Of a stretch of DNA of 64,000 bases, positions 43,124-51,503 are shown one piece after another. The translations under genes were made by a program, and so were the position numbers. The DNA is taken from NCBI GenBank assembly GCA_038526735.1, contig JBCBGM010000006.1, forward strand, positions 13,462-77,461, given 5' to 3'. The DNA is from Rubricella sp038526735. GTDB lineage: Bacteria > Pseudomonadota > Alphaproteobacteria > Rhodobacterales > Rhodobacteraceae. The notes beneath the pieces were generated by a model, which had not been told where the DNA came from, did no database searches, and was given only the letters and a program-made list of their open reading frames with translations. The stretch's first letter is position 1. Every line of letters starts with the position of its first letter.

Positions 43124-44058
43124 CAGAAATTCTCCTTTCCGATGAAGCGGTGGCGGATGTTCTCGGAGATGAGATCAAGCACCGTCACCATCAGCACCAC
43201 GAGGATCAGCACCGCGAGCACCCGGTCGTCGGAGTAAAACGAGATCACGCGGTTGAGCTCTGCCCCGATGCCCCCTGCCCCGACAAAGCCGATGATCGAA
43301 GAGGCACGCACGTTGATCTCAAAACGCAGCATCGCGTAGCTGAAGAAGTTGGGCATGACCTGCGGCGCGACGCCGTAGAGCATCTTTTCGGGCCAGGTGC
43401 CGCCGACAGCGGTGATCCCTTCGATGGGGCGGTTTGAGGCGTTCTCGTTCACCTCCGCAAAGAGCTTGCCGAGCGCTCCCGCCGAGTGGATCGCGATGGC
43501 CAGCACGCCCGCCAGCGGCCCGATGCCGATGGCAAACACAAAGACGAGCGCCAACAAAATCTCAGGGATGCCGCGACACACCTCAAGAAAGCGGCGCGAA
43601 ACCCAGTAGATCCACGAGTTTGGTGCAAGGTTGGAGGCGGCTGGGAAGCTGAGCACAAACGCGACCGCCGTGCCAATGATCGTGGCGGTGATCGCCATTA
43701 AGATCGTTTCCCACAGCAGGATTAGGTAATCCCAGAAGTCGGTGTACCAGAAGGTCAACGAGCCCGGCACCGCGCGGCCGTTGGCGTCGCGGCCCTCAAA
43801 CAGCACGTCCCACTGAAGGTCTGGGATGATCGTGCCGAAATACTCAAAGATGCGCGGCAGGCCAGCGGCCAGCCGGTCCGGGTAGAACTGGCTGACATAG
43901 ACCGCAAGGCCCAAGCAGATCAGGAAGGCCGCGAGATAGATGTAATTCCACACGCGGCGGGCTGCGATCAGCTCTGCGCGGTGGCGCTCAAACAAGGAGA
44001 CAGCGTCCGTCGGGCCAGAAGACCCCGGCGCGCCCCCAGACAGGGTTGCGTCAGTCAT
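43123..44058 (-). CDS. phnE: Phosphonate ABC transporter permease (first PhnE)
   Basis: A 311-residue permease, paralogous to the next gene, with a longer N-terminal cytosolic and periplasmic part (residues 1-115) before the channel helices. Signature regions are GIGPLAGVLAIAIHSAGALGKLFAEVNENASNRPIEGITAVGG and SSIIGFVGAGGIGAELNRVISFYSDD. It sits 15 bp after phnC and overlaps the next phnE by one base. Confidence 0.95.
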   Translation of the reverse strand: MTDATLSGGAPGSSGPTDAVSLFERHRAELIAARRVWNYIYLAAFLICLGLAVYVSQFYPDRLAAGLPRIFEYFGTIIPDLQWDVLFEGRDANGRAVPGSLTFWYTDFWDYLILLWETILMAITATIIGTAVAFVLSFPAASNLAPNSWIYWVSRRFLEVCRGIPEILLALVFVFAIGIGPLAGVLAIAIHSAGALGKLFAEVNENASNRPIEGITAVGGTWPEKMLYGVAPQVMPNFFSYAMLRFEINVRASSIIGFVGAGGIGAELNRVISFYSDDRVLAVLILVVLMVTVLDLISENIRHRFIGKENF

Positions 44059-44073
44059 CGTTAGCTCTCTTGC

Positions 44074-44886
44074 TCAGGCGGAGACTTGCTGGGGTGCGGC
44101 CATCGCCTCACCGGTGGTGATCGACGTGGAGGTCGCCGCCTCGTTGAACTCGTCACCAGCGCCGTAAATCTCGCGGGCCATGTCGGTCGTCAGCAGGTTT
44201 GGCGTGCCATCAAACACGATCCGCCCGTCGCGCATGCCGATGATGCGGTCGCAATAGGTGCGGGCCGTGTCGAGGGTGTGAAGGTTGCAGACAACGGTGA
44301 TCTTGTCTTTGAGGTTGATGTCGCGGAGCGCGTCCATAACGATCTTCGCGTTCATCGGATCGAGCGAGGCAATCGGCTCATCCGCGAGCAAAATCTTCGG
44401 CTCTTGCGCCAGCGCGCGGGCAATCGCGACACGCTGCTGCTGACCGCCCGAAAGCGTCTCTGCGCGCTGCATCGCGGTTTGCGCCATGCCCAGACGATCA
44501 AGCGCCTGAATGGCGAAGGCTCTTTCGCGGGGGGTAAAGATCTGCCCCATCGAGCGCCACGCCGGAAGGTCATAGAGGCGGCCGGTAAGCACGTTGGTCA
44601 CCACATCGAGGCGGCCCACGAGGTTGAACTGCTGAAAGATCATCGCGCAGTCAGACCGCCACGCGCGCAGCTCTTTGCCCTTAAGCTGAGAGACATCCAT
44701 GTCGCCAAACAGGATCTGGCCCTCGGATGGGTCGATCAACCGGTTCAGCAGGCGCAGCATGGTCGATTTGCCTGCACCGGATTTGCCGATGATGCCAACC
44801 ATCTGGCCGTCGGGGATGTCGATGTTGGCATTGTCCACCGCGATCTTATCGCTGAAGCGGCGGGTCAAGTTTTGGAGTTTGAGCAT
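44074..44886 (-). CDS. phnC: Phosphonate ABC transporter ATP-binding protein
   Basis: A 270-residue ABC ATPase. Walker A is GKSGAGKST (34-42), the signature LSGGQQQR, Walker B ILLADEP, and the switch histidine is in CNLHTLDTA. It powers the PhnE pair. It is separated from phnD by a terminator-like hairpin, so it is probably made at a lower level than the binding protein. Confidence 0.96.
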   Translation of the reverse strand: MLKLQNLTRRFSDKIAVDNANIDIPDGQMVGIIGKSGAGKSTMLRLLNRLIDPSEGQILFGDMDVSQLKGKELRAWRSDCAMIFQQFNLVGRLDVVTNVLTGRLYDLPAWRSMGQIFTPRERAFAIQALDRLGMAQTAMQRAETLSGGQQQRVAIARALAQEPKILLADEPIASLDPMNAKIVMDALRDINLKDKITVVCNLHTLDTARTYCDRIIGMRDGRIVFDGTPNLLTTDMAREIYGAGDEFNEAATSTSITTGEAMAAPQQVSA

Positions 44887-44957
44887 GAGATGCGTCCCTT
44901 GAAATGAAGCGCCAGGCGAGCCGCCCTATCCCCTTGGGGCGGGCCTGATGAACAACG

Positions 44958-44989
44958 AAAACGGGGCCAACACTTTGGTGCTGGCCCCG
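44958..44989 (-). terminator. Terminator/attenuator between phnD and phnC
   Basis: On the minus strand CGGGGCCA pairs with TGGCCCCG, with further pairing inside the 12-base loop, and TTTT follows. It lies 17 bp past the phnD stop codon and should make phnC-phnE-phnE expression partial relative to phnD. Confidence 0.75.
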
Positions 44990-45005
44990 CCTGTTTCCGG
45001 ATGCT

Positions 45006-45926
45006 TTAGCGCGCGCTTTGCAGCTCGCGACGCATGTTGATGATCGGCTCGTAGAACGCGTGGTTGATCGGGAAGTACGACATCGACTCACCGTCGTTGA
45101 TCGCATCGTAGCAAGCACGGTCTTCGGTCTGGAGACGCATCATTGCGCCCATCACGAGGGTCTTGAGCTCTTCCGGCACGTCCTGACGGATCACGCGGGG
45201 GCCGTTGGTGATGAGGTTGGACTGCCAGATGATCTGGATCTCGGACATGTCGAGCATGCCACGGTCCACCATCGAACGCAGGTTGCCACGCGAGTAGCCC
45301 TGGTTGATGTCGCCCACACCAGAGGTCCAGGTCACACCAGCGTCGTACTGACCCTGAAGAACCGCAACAACCGCCTGCTCATGACCGCCACCAAAGCCGG
45401 TCTCGGCAAAGTAGGTGTCCATGTCGAGGCCTTCTTCGTTCACCAGCTCATAGGAGGGAACGAGGTAGCCAGAGGTGGAGTTCGGGTCGGCAAACGCGAG
45501 GGTCTTGCCTTCCATGTCGGCAAGGCTCTCGATGCCGCTGTCCGCAAGCGCGTACATCACCGAGTAATAGCCCAGCGAGCCGTCGATCTGCATGGTGGTA
45601 TAGAGCGGCTGAACGGCGTCTTCGTCCTGCAGCACGATGCCTGCGTAGCCCGAAGAACCGAGACCAGCAAACTCAAGCTGACCGGCCAGAAGGCCCTGAA
45701 GAACACCTGCGTAGTCAGACGCCGGGAACAGCTCGACCGGAACGCCAAGTGCCTCTTCGAGGTAGACGCGCTGGCACTCGTGGTCGCGCAGGCGGTCTGC
45801 TTCGTTTTCGCCGCCCAACAGGCCGATGCGGAACACCGGAACTTCGTCACGCCAGTCAGCCAATGCCGGAACAGCGGTCAGTGCGGTCGCAGTTGCCAGT
45901 GCAACCGCAATGCTCTGCTTCATCAT
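45006..45926 (-). CDS. phnD: Phosphonate ABC transporter substrate-binding protein
   Basis: A 306-residue periplasmic binding protein. The Sec signal peptide ends near VPALA-DW. The mature part has IGLLGGENEADRLRDHE, the ligand loop PASDYAGVLQGLLAGQLEFAGLGSSGYA and FADPNSTSGYLVP, all typical of PhnD. It binds phosphonates for the PhnC/E importer. Codon use and expression signals (strong promoter region, hairpin after the gene) fit a highly expressed protein. A Pho-box candidate lies 87 bp upstream. Confidence 0.96.
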   Translation of the reverse strand: MMKQSIAVALATATALTAVPALADWRDEVPVFRIGLLGGENEADRLRDHECQRVYLEEALGVPVELFPASDYAGVLQGLLAGQLEFAGLGSSGYAGIVLQDEDAVQPLYTTMQIDGSLGYYSVMYALADSGIESLADMEGKTLAFADPNSTSGYLVPSYELVNEEGLDMDTYFAETGFGGGHEQAVVAVLQGQYDAGVTWTSGVGDINQGYSRGNLRSMVDRGMLDMSEIQIIWQSNLITNGPRVIRQDVPEELKTLVMGAMMRLQTEDRACYDAINDGESMSYFPINHAFYEPIINMRRELQSAR

Positions 45927-46012
45927 GTGTCATCCCCTAGGATCAGTTTACAAAGTGGCCGACGCCGGGTGAGGCCACGCGACGTCGATACCCCGATGCC
46001 TAGAGAGACTGC

Positions 46013-46030
46013 ATGACTTTTATAAAACAG
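46013..46030 (-). promoter_or_regulatory. Pho-box candidate for phnD
   Basis: On the minus strand CTGTTTTATAAAAGTCAT matches the PhoB consensus CTGTCATAWAWCTGTCAT in 14 of 18 positions, with both half-sites and the AT spacer in register. A TAGGCA -10-like hexamer follows ten bases later, the normal distance in pho promoters, 87 bp upstream of phnD. Confidence 0.5.
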
Positions 46031-46104
46031 TTTTCTTAAAGATTTTCGTCACTCTCCACCCGATGGGATTCTTAAAAAACTTGACTGAAAACAAACGGGA
46101 TTTT

Positions 46105-46122
46105 TTGTCACCTAAGCGTCAT
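46105..46122 (+). promoter_or_regulatory. Pho-box candidate for the phnM/TIM-barrel operon
   Basis: TTGTCACCTAAGCGTCAT matches the PhoB consensus in about 13 to 14 of 18 positions, counting C or T at the seventh base. A -10-like TACTAA lies seven bases downstream. A second, weaker site with one good half (CTGTCAC, 46252-46258) lies nearer the gene. Transcription from the first would give a leader of about 160 nt that contains the 46187-46203 palindrome. Confidence 0.5.
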
Positions 46123-46186
46123 AAAGATTACTAAACAAATCAGTGTTTTGTTCGAAAAAACGTCAGAACCCCTGATAATCCTAAAT

Positions 46187-46203
46187 CACTACGAATCGTA
46201 GTG
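46187..46203. promoter_or_regulatory. Perfect palindromic operator candidate
   Basis: CACTACGAATCGTAGTG consists of perfect seven-base inverted arms around AAT. It lies between the Pho-box candidates and the phnM start, where a repressor would block transcription. It differs from the TATACAA repeats near phnF, so it would belong to another regulator or be an RNA hairpin. Confidence 0.4.
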
Positions 46204-46298
46204 CAATTTGCCAGAATCAATTCATAAATCCGATAAGTAATCGACACCAACCTGTCACAAACCAAGATCAAGCGGGGTGTGAACGAGGAGACACCAAA

Positions 46299-47450
46299 AT
46301 GCTTGATCACAGCGCAGCTTTCGCGCGGGCCCTGACGAACGCTCAGATCGTAACACCCGATGGGATCGTGGAAGGCGGCCTCTCTATTGTGGATGGCCGG
46401 ATCGAGGGCGTTTCGCAGATCACAGACGGGCAAGACATGCACGGCTGCTATCTCGTTTCGGGCGTGGTGGATGTGCATACCGATCACGTCGAACGGCACA
46501 CCCATCCGCGCATCGGAGTGCTCTGGCCCGCCCTGCCCGCGCTTTTGGCCTACGATGCCGTGGTGATCTCCGGTGGCACGACCACGGTGTTTGACAGCCT
46601 CTCCGTCGGTGCCTCCATGCAGCGCCAGGAACGCCGCGATCTATTCGCACCGCTTGTTGAGACGCTGAGGGAGGCTATCGCCGAGGACCTATTCCGCGCC
46701 GAACACCTGCTGCACCTGCGCTGCGAAGTGTCTGACCCAGCCACCCCCGCGCTTGTGAATGAGAGCGTCGACTTTCCAGAAACCCGCCTGATCTCTGTCA
46801 TGGATCACACGCCCGGCGACCGCCAGAGCCCCGATGTCAACAAATGGTTCTCGCATATGGTGCGCGACATGGAGGTCAGCGACGACGAAGGGCGGCGGAT
46901 GATGCACGAGTTGCTGGAGCGCTCTCGCACCCACGGCCCCCGCGTGCGGAACGCTGTGACAGAGGCGGGGCGCGCGGCAAACGTGCCCCTCATGAGCCAC
47001 GATGACCGCACCATCGCGCATGTGGAGGAGGCCGTGGCGGAGGGTTGCACGATCTCTGAGTTTCCAACGACCTTGGAGGCCGCCCGCCACGCCCGCAAAA
47101 CCGGCATGGCGATTGTTGCGGGCGCACCCAACTTTTTGCGCGGTGGGTCGCAGTCTGGGAACGTAGCCGTCGCTGAGTTGCTGTCCGAAGGGTTGGTTGA
47201 TGTGCTCGCGTCTGACTACATCCCGCGCTCCCCGCTCGATGCGGCCTTTGCGATCGCCAAAGACCCGGCCCAGCCCTATGACCTGCCCCAAGCGATGGCC
47301 ATGGTCTCTGCCGGGCCGGCGGCGCTCACAGGTCTCTCCGACCGCGGCGCGATCAAAGAAGGAATGCGCGCAGACCTTGTGGCGGTGAAACTCGTCGGTG
47401 GGCAGCCCGTGGTGCAGGCCGTCTGGCGCGCAGGGCGGCGGGTGTTTTGA
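46299..47450 (+). CDS. PhnM-family amidohydrolase, first paralogue
   Basis: A 383-residue amidohydrolase-fold protein of the PhnM group, which removes pyrophosphate from alpha-D-ribose 1-methylphosphonate 5-triphosphate. Metal ligands begin in VDVHTDHVERH (His60, Asp62, His67), then MDHTPGDRQ, SHDD and LASDYIPRSPL; the canonical PhnM has DN in place of DH at 62-63. It differs from the second copy by about half its residues and is eight residues shorter. It is divergent from phnD and translationally coupled (TGATG) to the TIM-barrel gene. Whether it has the same substrate as the second copy or a related nucleotide-like one is open. A GGAG site lies ten bases before the ATG. Confidence 0.85.
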   Translation: MLDHSAAFARALTNAQIVTPDGIVEGGLSIVDGRIEGVSQITDGQDMHGCYLVSGVVDVHTDHVERHTHPRIGVLWPALPALLAYDAVVISGGTTTVFDSLSVGASMQRQERRDLFAPLVETLREAIAEDLFRAEHLLHLRCEVSDPATPALVNESVDFPETRLISVMDHTPGDRQSPDVNKWFSHMVRDMEVSDDEGRRMMHELLERSRTHGPRVRNAVTEAGRAANVPLMSHDDRTIAHVEEAVAEGCTISEFPTTLEAARHARKTGMAIVAGAPNFLRGGSQSGNVAVAELLSEGLVDVLASDYIPRSPLDAAFAIAKDPAQPYDLPQAMAMVSAGPAALTGLSDRGAIKEGMRADLVAVKLVGGQPVVQAVWRAGRRVF

Positions 47451-48289
47451 TGACGGAGTTGCCTCTCACAATCGGCGCAGCACTTACCTGCAAAGACCTG
47501 CCGACCTACCGCGACTGGCTCATCGACGAGCAACGCGACCTTGAGCTGCAAGACTTCACCGACGCCAGCGTTCTGCTAGGTGATTGGCGCAGTTTGGTGG
47601 CGCAAATGAAAGAGCACCTTGTCGGGTTTGAGGGGCGGCTCGGCATCCACGGCCCGTTCTACGATCTGCCACTTGATATGAAAGACCCCGAGCTTGCCCC
47701 GATCCTTTCGCGCCGCATGGTGACGGCGGTTGAGGCTGCAGCGGCGTTGGGGGCAACTCAGATGGTGATCCACTCCCCCTACAAAACCTGGGACTGGTAC
47801 AACTTCGGCAACAACCCGCGCGTCGGCAACAAACCGTCTTCCGCCGAGGCCACAGTTGCCCGCGTGCACACCAACCTCTCGCCCGCCGTGAAGCTCGCCC
47901 ACGAATACGGCATCACGCTGGTGATCGAGAACATTGAAGATATTGACCCGTCTTGGCGACGCGAACTTGCCGCGAGTTTTGGCAGTGAAGCCGTCCGCCT
48001 CTCCATCGACACCGGGCACGCGCATTATGCGCATTGTGCCACCGGCGCGCCGCCAGTGGATTACTTCGTCACGGATGCGGGGCCGCAGCTGGCGCATGTG
48101 CATTTGCAAGACGCGGACGGATTTGCCGACCGGCATTGGCCCCCCGGACGGGGCACGGTGAACTGGCACGCGGTCTTTCGCGCCATCGCAGCGCTGCCGC
48201 AGCGCCCGCACCTTGTGCTGGAGTTGCGAGACAGCGCGGACATCCCCGCCGCCATGGCCTATTTGGAGCGTGAAGGACTTGCGCGTTAA
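47450..48289 (+). CDS. TIM-barrel protein, sugar phosphate isomerase/epimerase type
   Basis: A 279-residue xylose-isomerase-like TIM barrel (AP endonuclease 2 superfamily). Putative metal ligands are all present: His67 (GIHGPF), His108 (VIHSPY), Glu160 (VIENIED), Asp187 and His190 (SIDTGHAH), His218 and Asp221 (HVHLQDADG), and Glu258 (LELRD). Relatives are isomerases, epimerases or phosphodiesterases of sugar phosphates and nucleic acid. It is coupled to a phnM paralogue and converges, with a four-base overlap, on the other phnM. It is not one of the fourteen canonical phn genes. A role on the ribose-phosphate product of C-P lyase is a guess from context. Confidence 0.8.
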   Translation: MTELPLTIGAALTCKDLPTYRDWLIDEQRDLELQDFTDASVLLGDWRSLVAQMKEHLVGFEGRLGIHGPFYDLPLDMKDPELAPILSRRMVTAVEAAAALGATQMVIHSPYKTWDWYNFGNNPRVGNKPSSAEATVARVHTNLSPAVKLAHEYGITLVIENIEDIDPSWRRELAASFGSEAVRLSIDTGHAHYAHCATGAPPVDYFVTDAGPQLAHVHLQDADGFADRHWPPGRGTVNWHAVFRAIAALPQRPHLVLELRDSADIPAAMAYLEREGLAR

Positions 48290-49452
48290 GCGACGCGCTT
48301 GCCTTCACTCCAAACGCCCTTGAGCACTGGCACGTCGTTGATGAGGCGGAAGCGCACAAGATCAGCGCGTTTTCCTTCGACCAACTGCCCCCGATCGTGC
48401 AGGCCAGCGGCTTGCGCAGGTGCATGGGTGACGGTTGCAATCGCGCGAGAAAGGTCGTTCCAGATCCCACCCAACAGCACCGCTGAATAGAGCAGCGCGG
48501 CGGGCACGTAGTCTGACGAGACCACATCCAGCAAACCCTCTCGCGCCAGATCAGCGGCGGAGACATTGCCAGAGTGGGACCCTCCGCGCACCAGATTGGG
48601 CGCGCCCATCATCACCGCGATACCATGCGCATGGCAGGCGCGTGCGGCCTCGAAGGTGGTTGGAAACTCCGCGAGGTGGATGCCATGACCGGCCGAGCGC
48701 GCCACATGCTCTGCGGTCGTGTCATCATGGCTGGCCAAAACCGCGCCAAAGCGCTGCGCGGCCGCGACCGCCGCTTGCTCATGCGGCTCGCGCACTTGCT
48801 CTCCAAGGGCCTGACGCTCTGCGACATGGGCGTTGAAGGCCGCGTCGCTCATCCCGTGTTTGCCCTTCATATAGATTTCATACTGGCCAATATCGGCGAA
48901 CTGCCGTTGCCCCGGCGTGTGATCCATCAGAGAGACGATGCCGATCCGATCTTCGGGGCCAAAACTGTTCAGCTCATCCACCAAAGTGTGAGAGCACACC
49001 TCGGCGCGCAGGTGAAAATGGTGGCTGATCTTGAGCGCGCCCGAGCTGCGCATCTCTAGGATTTCATTGGCAATCTCGCGCGCGTAGCTCGACCAGCCAA
49101 GGCTGGTGTCACCCGACAAAGAGCCCACGCGTAGTGCATCAAACACCGTAGTGATCCCGCAGGCGGCAAGCTCAGCGTCATGGGCGACGATGGCGGGTTG
49201 ATGGGGCCATTTCGCAGACGGGCGCGGGCGAAGGTGCCGCTCAAGATTGTCGGTGTGCAACTCGACAAGGCCCGGGGCCAGCAAATCTCCGTCGCAATCA
49301 ACCGCGCCGGGTGGCAGATGCGTGCCTTCAGCAATCTCGATGATCTGGCCGTCGCGCAGGGTGACGCTGCCCTCGATGACTTTGCTGGGCAAGACGAGGC
49401 GCGCGTTGGCGAGGGTCAGAACTTGGGAGCGGAGGGTTTGATCTTTGGGCAT
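48286..49452 (-). CDS. phnM: Alpha-D-ribose 1-methylphosphonate 5-triphosphate diphosphatase
   Basis: The canonical PhnM: splits PPi from the triphosphate made by PhnGHIL, giving the substrate of PhnJ. The 388-residue amidohydrolase has VELHTDNLERHLRPRP, MDHTPGQRQFADIGQY, SHDDTTAEHV, EFPTTFEAAR, GAPNLVRGGSHSGNV and VVSSDYVPAALL. It is the last gene of the phnG-H-I-J-(phosphatase)-K-L-N-M operon. I prefer the ATG at 49452; a GTG nine bases upstream is also in frame. It ends tail to tail with the TIM-barrel gene. Confidence 0.95.
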   Translation of the reverse strand: MPKDQTLRSQVLTLANARLVLPSKVIEGSVTLRDGQIIEIAEGTHLPPGAVDCDGDLLAPGLVELHTDNLERHLRPRPSAKWPHQPAIVAHDAELAACGITTVFDALRVGSLSGDTSLGWSSYAREIANEILEMRSSGALKISHHFHLRAEVCSHTLVDELNSFGPEDRIGIVSLMDHTPGQRQFADIGQYEIYMKGKHGMSDAAFNAHVAERQALGEQVREPHEQAAVAAAQRFGAVLASHDDTTAEHVARSAGHGIHLAEFPTTFEAARACHAHGIAVMMGAPNLVRGGSHSGNVSAADLAREGLLDVVSSDYVPAALLYSAVLLGGIWNDLSRAIATVTHAPAQAAGLHDRGQLVEGKRADLVRFRLINDVPVLKGVWSEGKRVA

Positions 49453-49500
49453 TTCGGTCACGCCGTTGGGTTGTAGGGTGTTAGGGGCATCAGCGGCACT

Positions 49501-50046
49501 TTAGGCGGTCACCGGAAAGAGCGCTTGCGCGGCTTTCTCGACGGCCACATCCAGCGGACCGGAATTGTCGATCTCGATGATGTTGAGGTGCTCAGGCAGT
49601 GGCTGAGAGGGTCTAGAGAGCCGCCGCGCAATCTCCTCAACGCTTTCACGCCCGCGCCCGGCGAGGCGGGCCGCCAAAACCTCCGGCCGCGTCGTGATGT
49701 GCAGCACCAACACACGCTCGAACCGCTGCGCCGCCTCTCCCAGAACACTGCGAGACAGATTGGCCAGAATATCCCGCCCAGCCTCAAGCTCGGCAAAAAC
49801 AGACTGCGGAATGCCGTAGCGCAGATCATGCGCGCCCCAGTGCAGGGCATAGACCCCGGCAGACGCACGCATCTCAAACTCAGCGTCGGATATCGCCGTG
49901 TAGTCCTCACCACCTTGCTCTGGCGCGCGGGTGATATCCCGGCGCACCCGCAAAACATCCGGGCAGCGCGCGCAAAGGCCGTCCATCACGCTGTCTTTGC
50001 CAACGCCCGATGGGCCCACCACCGCGATGAAGCGGCCCACGGTCAC
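49501..50046 (-). CDS. phnN: Ribose 1,5-bisphosphokinase
   Basis: Phosphorylates ribose 1,5-bisphosphate to PRPP, the salvage step of the C-P lyase pathway. The 181-residue protein is guanylate-kinase-like with P-loop GPSGVGKD (11-18) and RDITRAPEQGGEDY. The start is GTG and overlaps the phnL stop (GTGA), so it is translationally coupled. Its presence implies that ribose 1,5-bisphosphate is made, although the usual enzyme for that, PhnP, is not in the window. Confidence 0.94.
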   Translation of the reverse strand: MTVGRFIAVVGPSGVGKDSVMDGLCARCPDVLRVRRDITRAPEQGGEDYTAISDAEFEMRASAGVYALHWGAHDLRYGIPQSVFAELEAGRDILANLSRSVLGEAAQRFERVLVLHITTRPEVLAARLAGRGRESVEEIARRLSRPSQPLPEHLNIIEIDNSGPLDVAVEKAAQALFPVTA

Positions 50047-50729
50047 GCGGCGCGCCGTGCAAAGGATGAGACGTCAATCTCGCGGTCCGCCACCCGCTCC
50101 CGCGCGCCCTTGTCGTGAAAGATGCCGACGATAGCGACGCCCGCGGCCTTGGCCTCTTCGATCAGGCTGAGCACGGTTTCGCGGTTGGTGGGGTCGAGGC
50201 TCGCGGTGGGCTCATCAAGCAACAGCGCCGGGTAGCGATGCGCAAAGCCGCGCGCGATGTTCACCCGCTGCTGCTCTCCGCCCGAAAAGGTGGTGGGCGA
50301 CAAGCTCCAGAGCGTTTCGGGGATGCGCAGGCGTGTGAGCAGGTCTTTGGCCCGCGCGAGCGCGTTTTCCTCAGCTACGCCGAGTGCCAAAAGTGGCTCC
50401 GCCACAACCTCAAGTGTCGGCACGCGCGGCACGACCCGCAAGAACTGGCTCACATAGCCCAACATCTCTCGCCGCAGGGCAAGGATCTCGCGCGGCTCCG
50501 CCTCTGTCAGCGTGACATCTCCGATCCGCACACGGCCACCCTGCGCCAGATAATTGCCGTACAAGATCCGCATCACGGTGGATTTGCCGGCGCCACTTTC
50601 GCCGGTCAGCGCCACGCACTCTCCGGGCGCGACACTGAACGCGGCGCCATCCAGCACGCTGATCACAGACCCGCCCTGATTGTGCAGCGTGAAGGTTTTT
50701 GAGAGGTTCTCAACACTGATCATCGTCAT
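50043..50729 (-). CDS. phnL: C-P lyase ABC-type ATPase PhnL
   Basis: A 228-residue ABC ATPase that binds the C-P lyase core and takes part in coupling the phosphonate to the ribose of ATP. Walker A is GESGAGKST, the signature FSGGEQQR and Walker B ALLLDEP. No membrane partner exists for it. An ATG six bases further in (50723) is also well placed after GAGGA. It lies four bases after phnK and overlaps phnN. Confidence 0.93.
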   Translation of the reverse strand: MTMISVENLSKTFTLHNQGGSVISVLDGAAFSVAPGECVALTGESGAGKSTVMRILYGNYLAQGGRVRIGDVTLTEAEPREILALRREMLGYVSQFLRVVPRVPTLEVVAEPLLALGVAEENALARAKDLLTRLRIPETLWSLSPTTFSGGEQQRVNIARGFAHRYPALLLDEPTASLDPTNRETVLSLIEEAKAAGVAIVGIFHDKGARERVADREIDVSSFARRAA

Positions 50730-50732
50730 TCC

Positions 50733-51503
50733 TCACACCTGCAAAACGGAGCTGACCAACAGCTGCGTATAAGCGGCTTGCGGGTCATCGAGCACCTGGT
50801 CGGTGAGGCCCGTTTCAATGACATGCCCGTCTTTCATCACCATCAACCGGTCCGCCAAAAGCCGCACCACGGCCAGATCATGGGTCACGACAATGGCCGA
50901 CAGCCCCATGCGCCGCACCAGCCCGCGAATAAGATCGAGGAGACGCGCCTGCACGCTCACATCTAGGCCACCCGTGGGCTCATCCATGAACACCAGCCGA
51001 GGGCCGGTGACGAGATTGCGGGCGATTTGCAGGCGTTGCTGCATGCCGCCCGAGAACGCAGCGGGGCGGTCATCGATCCGATCGTCAGAGATCTCGACCC
51101 GCTCCAGCCAATCAACCGCCTGATCGCGGATTGTGCCGTAGTGGCGCGCACCGACCGCCATCAACCGCTCGCCAACATTGCCGCCCGCGCTGACGCGCAT
51201 CCGCAGCCCATCGCGGGGGTTTTGGTGGACGAAGGCCCAATCGGTGCGGCTGAGCATCCGCCGCTCCGCCTCTGACATCGCAAGCGTGTCTTTCGGCCCC
51301 TCAACGCGGGTGTCAAAGATCACCTCGCCGCTGTCGGGCGCGAGATGGCCTGCCATGCAGTTCAGCAGGGTTGATTTGCCAGAACCACTCTCCCCAACGA
51401 TGCCGAGCACCTCTCCGGGATAGAGCTTAAACGAGACATCCGCGCAGCCGATCCGGCCGCCGTAGGTCTTTGTCAGATGGTTGACCGCGAGCAGCGGGGT
51501 CAT
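50733..51503 (-). CDS. phnK: C-P lyase ABC-type ATPase PhnK
   Basis: A 256-residue ABC ATPase that docks on PhnJ in the C-P lyase complex. Walker A is GESGSGKST (37-45), the signature FSGGMQQR, Walker B LVFMDEP. The ATG at 51503 overlaps the TGA of the upstream phosphatase gene (ATGA), which decides the start against an in-frame ATG 12 bases earlier. Between this gene and phnJ stands an extra gene not found in E. coli. Confidence 0.94.
   Translation of the reverse strand: MTPLLAVNHLTKTYGGRIGCADVSFKLYPGEVLGIVGESGSGKSTLLNCMAGHLAPDSGEVIFDTRVEGPKDTLAMSEAERRMLSRTDWAFVHQNPRDGLRMRVSAGGNVGERLMAVGARHYGTIRDQAVDWLERVEISDDRIDDRPAAFSGGMQQRLQIARNLVTGPRLVFMDEPTGGLDVSVQARLLDLIRGLVRRMGLSAIVVTHDLAVVRLLADRLMVMKDGHVIETGLTDQVLDDPQAAYTQLLVSSVLQV

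Larger units (their letters stand above)
45927..46298. other. Divergent phnD/phnM control region
   Basis: A 372-bp spacer that is clearly AT-rich between about 46015 and 46250, in contrast to the rest of the window. It carries Pho-box candidates facing both ways and a perfect 17-bp palindrome, each listed separately. No small gene is supported; one 121-codon minus frame that crosses it is antisense to phnM and not family-like. Confidence 0.7.

Noticed and set aside
42269..43237. A 322-codon plus-strand frame opposite phnE
   Set aside because: Antisense to two clear PhnE permeases; composition (His, Asp, Arg rich) is typical of mirror frames.
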